20,348 bases of DNA from NCBI GenBank assembly GCA_000969725.1, contig JXSR01S011697.1, one strand, 5' to 3'. A model generated the notes under the pieces. The model searched no databases. It was given only the letters and a program-made list of their open reading frames with translations, and was not told the origin of the DNA. This DNA is from Ophiothrix spiculata (lineage: Eukaryota > Echinodermata > Ophiuroidea > Amphilepidida > Ophiotrichidae). Of this stretch, positions 9,176 through 17,890 are shown piece after piece; positions within the stretch are counted from its first letter, which is position 1; each line of letters starts with the position of its first letter. The translations under genes were made by a program, and so were the position numbers.

Positions 9176-9256
9176 GACACTGTATGGTACTGTGGCTCAA
9201 CCGTTTTAAAGTTATAATCATTTAAAAAAGTGTAGTTAATTTTTGGACAGTTGTTA

Positions 9257-9470
9257 GCGACAGAAAAATAATCACCCAAACTTTTAAAAAATGCCAAAGA
9301 TATGAGCAATATCAATAATGACTGACATTGTATTACATAAGATGGCAATCGGATTCCCCTAGAACCAGGGGTAATTGATTGTGTTAGTTTATTTCATTAA
9401 AATAAACACTGTTGTCATCAGTTCATTTTGTTCAAAATATTAGTTTTAGTAGAATAAATAAACTTATAAA
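9257..9470. other. Non-coding remainder between mariner element and shared block
   Basis: A+T-rich sequence with no recognised feature. It has no counterpart in copy 2, where a different region of about 1 kb occupies this place. Confidence 0.4.
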
Positions 9471-9995
9471 AGTAAATAATATTTCATGCTTTTCATATTT
9501 CAAGATCATAGCTGTAATTGACATTATCTAGATACGTGATTCCATTATAAATATGGCTACTGCTTGATGGAATGAAATCACGCGTTTAATTTTCCTGATT
9601 AATGCAATTAAAACATCATGATTTGACAAGCCATCCAAACGTCCATTATTGCACATTATATCGTCATTAAGCATGAAAATGCGATACGTTACTGTCAGAA
9701 GCAGACTAGAGGAAATAAAACATATTACGCAAAATAAAAATAAATCGTCATTCTACTACAATTATTGCCGAAAATTCTTTTTTGCAAAATTTAGATCTTG
9801 AATAAATCAACTCTTCAAATTGAGAGGTTTAAAAAAGTCAATATAGAAATTACCAATAACAAAATTGCCTAACGTATCGCTACTTAACTATTGCTGCTAG
9901 TTTCAGTGGGTAACGGAAATCACGTTCAGCCATTTTGTCCCATGTGCTAAATATCTCATATTTGGACGATGCAACAGTGTAATCCTGGTAAACTT
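9471..9995. repeat. Right block of copy 1 with a decayed SINE tail
   Basis: It matches 15480-16010, for example GCTACTGCTTGATGGAA and TGTCAGAAGCAGAC. Segment 9897-9953 (GTGGGTAACGGAAATCACGT and on to TTTTGTCCC) is a decayed counterpart of the SINE tail at 15920-15962, so that SINE fragment was present before the duplication. Confidence 0.65.
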
Positions 9996-10206
9996 CACTT
10001 AACTTAGTTATACACAAATCTTCTTAATTCAACTTAACTTAACTTAACGTAGTAACGCAAATCTTCTGAACTTAACTTAGTTACGCAAATCTTCTTAACT
10101 TAACTTAAGTTAACTTAACTTAACTCAACTTAACTTAACTAAAACTTAAACTTAAACTTAAACTTAGCTTAGTTACGCAAATCTTCTTAACTTAACTTAA
10201 CTTAAC
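9996..10206. repeat. TTAAC-type microsatellite with an embedded 18-mer
   Basis: The bulk is a run of CTTAA pentamers, with a hexamer variant (ACTTAA)n near 10142-10164. Four copies of TTACGCAAATCTTCTTAA or a close variant are embedded, at about 10007, 10051, 10081 and 10173, giving a higher-order structure. It lies exactly at the junction between the two 6-kb copies. A degenerate version (AACTAAATTAACCTAAACTA) ends copy 2 near 16020. Confidence 0.9.
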
Positions 10207-10921
10207 ACCAAAATCTCAGAAACCTCAATCTAACAAGTTTTTATATTTAGTAATATAAAATAGATTGTAGATAGTTACATGAAGCAATAAACAAGTTGAA
10301 CTACATGGGTAATGAAAGCTCCATGGTTTATCTTCGGGCTTATCTGCTATATATCTTAGGCAAAGTACTTATTGAACGTCTATACTTAACATGATTAAGT
10401 TGTTTGAACAATTCCAAAGTATAAATGTAATTTACTTGATAAATAATCAGTTAGCCGCCCTCAATACTTATTTGTATGCAAACATATACGTGCTTTTATT
10501 TCAAATAAATCGATTAATGAAAATTGCCATCGGTGTTTTCCCAATACATTGTGACGCTTCTTATGAGCTCCTATGCTTTGAATAACATGCAAGATACAAT
10601 TTGGTTTCTTAATTTCTAATAATCTAATGCCAAGTATCGTATAGAAAACCAAAAACACGTGATCATCATTCTATTCAAATGAACTCGATAACTTTATGAA
10701 ACCAAGAAACCCCACTTTCTAATGATAACACCTGAGCTAATTGAAAAAAGAATAACGAACATGCTTTATCAAAAGACAGAAATTCCGTTTTACAAAAGAC
10801 ACACTGCTGAAAGCAACCAGTGCATTACAATAGAGTGGAGAATGGCATGCATGCATTATCCCTTTATTGAGACAAACACTACAAGTTCAAGTGTGTGCGT
10901 AAAGTAACAGGTAATTTCACA

Positions 10922-11318
10922 CCCGGGGGAGGGGGGCAGTCAAATATGAAATGGATACGGGTGTAAGGCTCGCGCTCCGACAGGCTGGGGCATTCGGTGA
11001 GAGCACAGGCTCAAAAAATGAGGGGTCATTGGGTGAGAGCATGATTTTTGGCATTCGGTGAGAGGAAAATACAAAAATATGAGGGCTCAGTGGTCAAAAA
11101 TGAGGATTTTTGGCATACAGTGATCAAAATTTGGCATTCGGTGATCAAAATTTGGCATTCGGTGAGAGAAAAATTTAAAAAATCATGGGGTCTTTGGGTG
11201 AGAGCACATGCAATTGCATAAAAATAGGGGTCTTTGGGTGACAGCGACGCTGAAAAAGGGGGTCTTTCGAGCCTTACATACGCGTCGCCTCCAGAATGGG
11301 ACTGCCCCCCCCCCCGGG
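10922..11318. mobile_element. 397-bp G-rich-TIR MITE with 8-bp target duplication
   Basis: The termini are CCCGGGGGAGGGGGGCAGTC on the left and, read on the minus strand, CCC then 13 G then CAGTC on the right. Both are flanked by a perfect ATTTCACA (10914-10921 and 11319-11326). Copy 1 has a single ATTTCACA at 4746-4753, a true empty site. A subterminal inverted repeat, TGTAAGGCTCG, lies about 30-40 bp inside each end. The interior is a degenerate tandem array of TTGGCATTCGGTGAGAG-like units. An 8-bp duplication fits hAT, P or Merlin elements, but the superfamily cannot be fixed from the ends. No coding capacity is seen. Confidence 0.85.
11045..11245. repeat. Degenerate short tandem repeats inside the MITE
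   Basis: TTTGGCATTCGGTGAGAG and variants (TTGGCATACAGTGATCAAAA, TTGGCATTCGGTGATCAAAA, TCTTTGGGTGAGAGCA) recur at about 11048, 11109, 11131, 11153, 11190 and 11230. Two central copies are 22 bp apart. Confidence 0.75.
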
Positions 11319-12044
11319 ATTTCACAGCCCATTTCCATTATACGCAAACTTTTCATTTCTGTAAGTACTGCTTTTCTTATGCGGAGGAGCTGATGACTTA
11401 AAACAAATATGAGACAACAAGGATCGATGGGCACTGGCAGTAACCTTTGCTATAATAAATAAAATAAAATACCACGCGATACGTGATTGTGAATCTGATA
11501 TATAAACTGTAGTCTAACTGTGTCTTCGTTCATTTTCCATTTCGCTCTTTACTTACATTTATTTACACTTCTGACCTGGATTCTGTTTGTTGCTTATAGG
11601 ACTGGTTTTGTTTTCGTTTTGCTTTAGTTTCAGAAATAAGTTTGATGTACATGTGCATCACAAGTCTTCAAATAATATTGTATGTATTAGTCCACTAATT
11701 TCCCGACTAATTTGCAAAAAAAATTATTAGTAAGAAAATGGCACAATTGAATTACATTTTTTTTTTCTGAATGAGAAATACTAAATCCCATGTCCCAGTT
11801 GGAATTGGAAATCCATTCATCATCAGAGGAGGGTGGTCGTGGCAAAACTGTTACCGGGTTGCCGTACGGTATATCGTAGCCAATAAGTTATCACCGTAAA
11901 TTAGCAAATCTTATCAGTAGCTCATGTCTTATTTTAATTTAAAAAAAAAAGAAAAAAAAGGAGAAGTGTTTCATAAAGAGTGACAACTCAAAGAAAATGA
12001 TTGGATCTAATTGATATAAAAAGAAAAAGAAAGAAAAAAAAATA

Positions 12045-12119
12045 GGTACTTGAGCAGGAATCGAACCTGGGATCCTGCGGCGTGAAGCCAGGGCGATTCC
12101 ACTAACCCACCAAGCCAGT
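12045..12119 (-). tRNA. tRNA-like sequence, probably pseudogene or SINE head
   Basis: On the minus strand there is an A box, TGGTGGGTTAGTGG (12099-12112), and a perfect B box, GGTTCGATTCC (12057-12067). Acceptor pairing GGCTTG with CAAGTA keeps about five pairs. The T stem pairs CAGG with CCTG. The anticodon arm GGCTTCACGCC closes a loop about two bases short, so the anticodon is ambiguous; its sequence resembles tRNA-Glu (TTC). The missing loop bases argue against function. Adjacent A- and pyrimidine-rich tracts would suit a SINE. Confidence 0.5.
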
Positions 12120-12284
12120 TAATAAATATTACGAGAATTTAAACACTTTATTAGGAATTGGAAAATCAAATTTGGGGAAATTCTGTTAATTACTGTTATA
12201 TTTAGGTAAATGATATTATTTTACAAAATATATGAGCTATTTGGAAAGAGTTTAAAGAGATAATTAAGAGCAAAATGGGTTTGC

Positions 12285-12337
12285 CAACCGGGTGCAGAGG
12301 TCACGGGCCGACGTTGACCTCTGGCGTAGCCGTTGGG
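12285..12337. repeat. GC-rich inverted repeat with AGGTCA half-sites
   Basis: CAGAGGTCA and TGACCTCTG form a perfect 9-bp inverted repeat around an 11-base GC-rich loop, with outer CCAACCGG and CCGTTGG also nearly complementary. It stands out as GC-rich in A+T-rich surroundings. AGGTCA is the nuclear-receptor half-site, but the arrangement may simply be a transposon hairpin. Confidence 0.7.
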
Positions 12338-12405
12338 TTCAGATGCATATGATCACTAAAATTATTTTCCTAATCGGTAAAAAATATGATAACATCTATA
12401 AAAAG

Positions 12406-12427
12406 TGGGGTTCACGCGTGAACCCCA
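12406..12427. repeat. 22-bp perfect palindrome
   Basis: TGGGGTTCACG followed directly by its exact reverse complement CGTGAACCCCA, with no loop. It lies about 70 bp beyond the GC-rich inverted repeat. Function is unknown. Confidence 0.95.
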
Positions 12428-12689
12428 GCGAATTTGAAATTAAATAATTATTCTTATTTCTATAAGAACACTTTTGTAATTTTTGAAGTAAAGGTAAAAA
12501 GAAGACTTTTTTAATATTTTATTTCTTCTTGTACTTGGCCCGTGCCAATTCAAATACATGTAAATCGTTCCCTAAATTTACGTTTTGGAAACCACTCATC
12601 CCTAAATCTAGTATCTTCTATAAATCGTGTCCGCCGCCGCCTGTTCATCATGTTCATCTCCCCTCACTGACTTATCCCCAAAAGAGATG

Positions 12690-12889
12690 GCGATATGAGG
12701 ATTGGAGACCCTTTTCAATCCAGGATACAATATAACACGCCGCGTGATGTGTGCATGGTAGGGGGATACATTGTGCCTGTGTTCATTTCCTATTTTGCAT
12801 ACACTAGTTCAGTTTCGAACAATGATGTCTAAAGTTCCTGATTTCTAATCTTTTTAGGTTACGCTACTGTCAGTGGCAACTGAGCTTGG
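12690..12889. repeat. Truncated repeat-unit fragment (3' part)
   Basis: GAGGATTGGAGACCCTTTTC and CGCGTGATGTGTGCATG match the second half of the U units (compare 6276-6340). The following TGAGCTTGGGAAATTATTAC matches 5099-5118 at the start of U4. Confidence 0.6.
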
Positions 12890-13560
12890 GAAATTATTAC
12901 TTAAACAAGAAACTCCATCTTCTGGTGATAGATTCACATTCTAATCAACATAAAGGAATAAGAAATATGACATTGAACAACAAAAACATTTCAGAGACGC
13001 GCATCTGAGAGTACTAGTGCAATACAATAGCACAATGTGACCTCACAAAGTAGAACGAAGGAAAAAGACATAAACATACAATAGCAAACTTGATTTCGAA
13101 GAGGACTACCTAGAGCAACTAGCGGGTTACAAAACCACGGTGAATGACATGCATACTCAAGCCTACTTCACCCCTCTAAGGAGACAAATTTATAAACACT
13201 ACACGTTTTGAACATAAGATAACAGTATACCGTATTTTACCAGCCTATTTCCATTACGTAAGTCATTCACTCAAGAATTCCACTTGGTAAGAAATGTTTT
13301 TCTAATACAGATGAGTTTAATGGGATCAATTCAAAATAAAATAATAAGAATTGATAGACCCTTTTAACCCATAAACATCATGGAACATCGCGTCGTATTT
13401 GAAAGAAATAGATACACTTCGACTTGGTCCAATTTCCATCTTGACTTGTTATTTACATTCCTGACCTAGATTGTATTGTTTTTAGGCTTCAGAAATAAAC
13501 GAAAATGATGTAGATTCCTTTTCTTTCCAAAACGACTGATCACTGGTTCTCAGCTGATAC
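12890..13560. repeat. Repeat unit U7
   Basis: Near-identical to U4 and U5: ACATAAACATACAATAGCAA, CATGCATACTCAAGCCTACT, AAACACTACACGTTTTGAAC and CCTGACCTAGATTGTATT. Copy 2 keeps one unit where copy 1 has two. Confidence 0.75.
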
Positions 13561-13639
13561 GATTAAGAATGGCACTACGTTTACCATTTAGAACCAATAA
13601 AAGTTATTCAGACACAATGCCAAAGCTAAAAGAAATAAA

Positions 13640-14460
13640 AGTGTAACTTAAATTTAATGAAAAGGAAAGAAATTATATAAGTTAAATGCCTATATGATTT
13701 AAAATAAATTCATGTTTATAATTCATACTACAATATTATTATTGTACGATTTCTTCTTTTCCTGAATTTATTGAAAAAATTTGCATGGATAATTTTCTAA
13801 TAAAGTGTGAAATATTTCATGAATAAAGTTTAAAGTTGAGTGACATACAGGATCGTGTATTGATCATCTTATCTAATTAAACAGGCTACATGCAATTGCA
13901 GATAAATGTTAGATGTGTCACCGGGAAATGATTATGATAACATCACTGTGATCAACGTTCTAGAATAATTCATGCGATTTCAACCTAATGTCTATGGATT
14001 AACCTACTAACCGAAATAGATGGTACGAGCACACCCAGATGTCACCAATATTCTTATATCCTTCAACAGCAAACGCTTTGCATTGGCCTGAATCTTTTGT
14101 TTCAAGTATATGAATAGTTTCGACTTTTTGTTTTATGGTAACTTTCAAGATGGAACGCAAATCGGATACTATGCTAGCTTTCTTCTTAAAACAGTTTGTT
14201 GTGATGAGGTGTAAAGTTCAGAAAAGAAAGAAAAATTGCAATGAACTTCCTTTAAAGTACAGAAAACCATGTCAGTTTCGAGTAATCGTTTGAAAGTTTT
14301 GGGGAAATGTGATTGTTGCCATGCATCAAATAAGCTTTTATACAAGTAAATATTATCGCATAAGGTATTACATAACCCTTCTGCAGACCAGAGGCAAGGA
14401 GGTGTTGGTCTTTTGATGCTCCAACTTAGTGCTCTTCTCTTGAAAACAATTTCTCTACGT
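13640..14460. repeat. Copy-2 counterpart of the shared block at 6995-7890 and 8151-8190
   Basis: It is collinear with copy 1, with substitutions and small indels. It runs without interruption through GATGCTCCAACTTAGTGCTC, where copy 1 has the 260-bp insertion including the hairpin. No gene is recognised. Confidence 0.7.
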
Positions 14461-14470
14461 CTAGGACATT

Positions 14471-15420
14471 CAAGTATTGAAAAATTATGTGAGTGTTTTT
14501 GTTCCAGCATTGTTGAAAACATTTTACAATACTGGCTCACACATTTCATTCCAGTATTGGTCAATGCTTTTGTTGTTCCAGTATTTTTAGATGCTAAAAA
14601 TTGTCTTTTTCAAGTAACAATTACCAATTTTGCCCCATTTATCAAAGACTTTTTGTTTTCTTGATTCTTGGGAAGTCTTTTGCGTACACTATCAGTCCAA
14701 CTCCTGCTATTCTGAAACCCAGAAGTCTAATTCAAAACCAACATTTATACTTATCAAGCAGGAGTTGAAAGTATAATGCTAATCTTCCAAACTAATCATA
14801 TATAGTAAGATCAATTTAGAAAGTAGACAAATTTAACTTCCTGTGGAGTCTAACTCTCCAAGTAATGTAGCAGATTTGTGCCTTCTCCAGGTTGGAAGTA
14901 GGGGCCTACCAGGTAAAATTTACCTCCAAAAATGAGGGGTCATTCAGGAAACAACTGAGTCAAAAGAAATCATTCTACACACAAGATGTAATAAAGTAGG
15001 GTCTCTGAGGTAAATGATAGGAAATTACGGGTTAAAAAGAGGTCCTTTTTCTAGACTGACCCTGCTAGTTCATCATAATAGTGCTCCAGCGTCGGAGAGC
15101 TTTAGAACTTGATAGTTGGTATAAAACTCCAAATATTTAAATCACGATTCTGGAGCATAATATTTGACCTTTTTTTCGGCAGAATTTACAGTACTGATCA
15201 TATAAACCAATATTTTCGACCAACAATACTGGAATATTGACCAAAACTAATCAAAACTGTTAATAAACAGTATTTTTGACCAACAATACTGGAATATTGA
15301 GATGATTTTAACAATACTGGTATATAAAATGTACCCGTATTTTTGACCAACAATACTGGAATACAACAACTTAATTAGAACTAGACAATACTGGACAATA
15401 TTATCTCAAAATATGTCCAC
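14471..15420. mobile_element. Putative element with inverted subterminal CAATACTGG motifs
   Basis: The left part has CCAGCATTG (14504), CCAGTATTGG (14551) and CCAGTATTT (14578), with one opposite copy at 14527. The right part has CAATACTGG at 15224, 15284, 15312, 15341 and 15386, mostly within a longer unit, TTTTTGACCAACAATACTGG, at 57-60 bp spacing. Opposite orientation at the two sides is typical of transposase-binding subterminal repeats in non-autonomous DNA elements. Copy 1 lacks it. No exact terminal repeat or target duplication was found, so ends are approximate. Inside, CAACTCCTGCT and AGCAGGAGTTG form an 11-bp inverted repeat (about 14698-14768). Confidence 0.5.
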
Positions 15421-15479
15421 ATTCTGTGAACAAGTATCTGGGACCTAACGTATACTTTTCCAAAACTTCTTAAAGGAAA

Positions 15480-15880
15480 GAATATTTCATGCATTTTCAT
15501 ATTTCAACATCATATCTTAAGCTCTAATTGACATTAACTAGATAAATATAGCTACTGCTTGATGGAAAGAAATCACGCATTTAATTTTCCTGATTAGTGT
15601 TATTAAAACATCATGTTTTGACAACCCAACCAAACGTCCATATTGCACATAAAGCGCCATTAAGTGTGAAAATGCTATACGTTATTGTCAGAAGCAGACC
15701 AGAGGAAATAAAACTTATTTCGCAAGATTAAAATCAATCGTCATGCTACTAAAATTATTGTATAACTCTCTTTTTGGCAAAATTGAGATTTTCTTTAAAG
15801 TAAGAGGTATAAAAAAGCAAAAATTAAAAAAAGTATTCAGGGAGCAAATTGTCTAACTTATCGCTACTAAACTATTGGCT
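15480..15880. repeat. Right block of copy 2
   Basis: It matches 9471-9890 throughout, for example TTTCATATTTCAACATCATA, GCTACTGCTTGATGGAA and TATCGCTACTAAACTATTG. No gene is recognised. Confidence 0.65.
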
Positions 15881-15962
15881 CCTTGTTGCCTTGAGCAAGA
15901 AACTTTATTCTATTTACTCTTACTCCGTGGTTCGGAAGTCGCGTTAAGCCATTGGTCCCTGC
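15881..15962 (+). mobile_element. Headless SINE tail fragment
   Basis: TCCTTGTTGCCTTGAGCAAG, AAACTTTATTCTATTTACTC, TCCGTGGTTCGGAAGTCGCG and CATTGGTCCCTG match the body of the SINE at 3180-3256 in order. The tRNA-derived head is missing. A shorter, more decayed version sits at the same place in copy 1 (about 9897-9953). Confidence 0.75.
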
Positions 15963-16050
15963 GCTAAATTAATTTCATATTTAGGAGATGCAACCGTGCA
16001 ATCCTGGTAATCTAAATTAAACTGAACTAAATTAACCTAAACTAACTTAG

Positions 16051-17890
16051 GCCTATGGTAAGTTTTTAGTGTTACCCTGTCAAAGTCACGCGCATGACTA
16101 GTGTATGAATAGATCAAATGCACTTGACCCAATAATAGAACTTCAGAGATGGAAAAGCTTGTCTCTAATTTCAACATTTCTTTCTTTCTTTTTTTTCGAG
16201 AAAATCACAATGGTAAGTTCGTATGGGCATGCTGTTCCCGTAACACCAAAAAATTGCCATGTGTAGGAAAAAGTGAAATTTCAGAATCGGCATGTACGTT
16301 ACTTAAATGGAGGTCGTAACATAATGACATTAATTAAATCCCTTAAGTGCCGAATAATGATTAACAATCTTAACAAAGTCCAAACGATTCCATATAAATG
16401 ACATACTGTTGTAGACAAAAAAGTCAATATTTGCAATTTGATGCAGATTCCAGCAATATTTCAATAAACCTGCATATTGGTCAAAAACAAGTCTTTAACC
16501 GTAAGTTCTAAATGTGTAAGAAATGTAACATGATTTACTTTATTCAGTCCAGTGTCGTGAACCAACGAGGAATTTATGCCAAATGCCAAGATAAACAGCA
16601 CATTTTTTTTGAAAACATTGTTAATTTTTAATCTCAAATCTTAAACTTATGAAAAAACTCTGTTTATTCTTTGCTTCTTGTGTTTATTTGAAATGTACAT
16701 TATAATTATTCATATTTATTGGTAAATAAATATAGCGAATATTTTTGAAATATTGATTGATGATTAAAAAATGAAAAGTAAAGTAATATTGAAAAAAAAA
16801 ATCGGTAATTGTATATTCAACAGGTTAAAAATATTGGTAAAGGAATAAATGGACTAGTAATTTTAGGAAAATTTTATATATATATTTAGATTTCTAAATA
16901 TTGTTATAAAAAGATGAACAAATGCGAAATATTCTAAAGTAAATTACACATAAAATATATAAATGTATACATAAAAGTGTGTCTCTTGGTAAATCAGCAT
17001 TCATGTAATGGGCAATTTCACGGTAACGGAAGGACAATCACAGAATTTTTCTGTATTTCAAACACGTACATTGCCAAAATTGAATTGGATAAAATAAAAC
17101 TAATTCCATATTTAGTTGAGTATACCTGAAAGCATTCATATTCAACAGGAATTTTTTTATAAAAAGTTCTCTGTCGCAGAATATGCATATTAATGAGGTC
17201 GGTCACGACATGGTTTTTCACTTTGAGTACATTTTTGAAAATTTTATTTCAAAGTTACTGAATGCATTGCTTGGTGTTTCTGCAACAGTTTGCCCCATTC
17301 CACTTCAAAATATTCCCTACGGTTATGTTCTAACAATGCAAAATGCGAAGGGATAATGGTCACGGAAGGACGGTAACGGAAGGACAATTTGTCCGCTGAT
17401 TTTTGGTTGCACTGAACCGTAAAGTCTGGTCAGGGTTAACAAAAAATACAACCTCATGTGTAAAGTTGATCCTTATTTAAGCCATTTAGAACAATAACAC
17501 CCAAGTAAACAATCAAGAATGGGTTGAAAAATATACTACTTTTCATTATGAAAATCAAGAAATTTTACTAAAAATTGGTTTTTTTTATAGAAATTTCATA
17601 AACAATTTTGTTCAGTCTTTTCAAAATTAGGTTCATTTTAAAGAGCTTCAAAATAGCTTTCTTTTGATACCAAATATATGGTGGTAGCATTTTTCATTGA
17701 ATAGTTACATCCTTTTTTCAATATTTTCTCATATCCACTTTTTCGTGAAAATGACCTAATGAGTATATCGGTGTGATTAGACAGTGTATCCCATAACCAG
17801 GAGTCCGGGTCTTATTGAACTGCACGGAATAAGTCGCAATCAAAGAATAATTGATCGCACAAGTACGTTCTACAACATTTGATAGTAGCT
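16051..17890. other. A+T-rich stretch without recognised gene
   Basis: No gene, tRNA or transposon end is recognised. The only internal repeat noted is an 18-mer, CGGTAACGGAAGGACAAT, present twice in direct orientation at 17021-17038 and 17371-17388, exactly 350 bp apart, with a related TCACGGAAGGAC just before the second. The sequence between the two is not itself repeated. Confidence 0.5.

Larger units (their letters stand above)
8247..9254 (-). mobile_element. Decayed mariner-like DNA transposon
   Basis: TIRs of about 54 bp lie at 8247-8300 and 9201-9254. Both contain TGTCCAAAAATTAACTACAC and a TTATAACTTT tract, and both are flanked by TA (8245-8246 and 9255-9256). The length is 1,008 bp. 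The TA duplication and the TGTCC near the tip fit the Tc1/mariner superfamily. The minus strand carries the C-terminal half of a transposase, full of stops and frameshifts. The N-terminal DNA-binding domain and the first catalytic aspartate are missing, because only about 50 bp lie between the right TIR and the second-aspartate motif. A (TAA)n run sits near the left end. The element is dead. Confidence 0.8.
4101..10000. repeat. Copy 1 of a tandem duplication of about 6 kb
   Basis: Blocks of this segment recur in the same order and orientation downstream: 4101-5030 with 10207-11560, 5095-5790 with 12880-13560, 6995-7890 with 13640-14410, 8151-8190 with 14413-14460, and 9471-10000 with 15480-16020. 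Identity by eye is roughly 80-90 percent with many small indels. Copy-1-private insertions include the TIR element at 6550-6959, the sequence 7891-8150 including a hairpin, and the mariner-like element at 8247-9254. The copies are separated only by a TTAAC-type microsatellite, so this is a direct tandem duplication and possibly part of a longer array. Confidence 0.8.
10700..11700. repeat. Repeat unit U6, interrupted by a G-rich-TIR element
   Basis: It begins ACCAAGAAACCCCACTTTCT, contains GTGCATTACAATAGAGTGGA near 10820, is split at ATTTCACA by the 397-bp insertion, and resumes with GCCCATTTCCATTATACGCA. It ends around TTCAGAAATAAGTTTGATGT. It is orthologous to U3. Confidence 0.75.
11700..12690. 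other. Copy-2-specific stretch with poly-A tracts, a pseudo-tRNA and palindromes
   Basis: No counterpart was found in copy 1. It contains a poly-purine tract (about 11940-12040), a tRNA-like sequence on the minus strand, a GC-rich inverted repeat (about 12285-12337) and a 22-bp perfect palindrome (12406-12427). It probably represents one or more insertions within the repeat units, but I could not identify ends. A 68-codon frame at 12529-12735 runs into a repeat-unit fragment and is not called. Confidence 0.5.
10207..16050. repeat. Copy 2 of the tandem duplication of about 6 kb
   Basis: Collinear with 4101-10000. Private to this copy are the G-rich-TIR element (10922-11318), the stretch 11700-12690 with a tRNA-like sequence and palindromes, and the region at about 14470-15420 with inverted CAATACTGG motifs. 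It lacks the histone-loop element, the long hairpin and the mariner element found in copy 1. The copy ends in a degenerate TTAAC-like tract near 16050. Confidence 0.8.

Noticed and set aside
11026..11434. Overlapping ORFs on both strands over the 397-bp G-rich element
   Set aside because: They follow the internal tandem repeats and poly-G/C ends, with no start context or family match.
14169..14564. 131-codon minus-strand open frame, the longest in the window
   Set aside because: It crosses the border between the duplicated block and the CAATACTGG region, has no recognisable domain, and copy 1 lacks the frame.
14895..15065. Segment with AAAATGAGGGGTCATT resembling the interior of the 397-bp MITE
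   Set aside because: Only a short match. No G-rich ends or target duplication were found, so it cannot be called a third copy.
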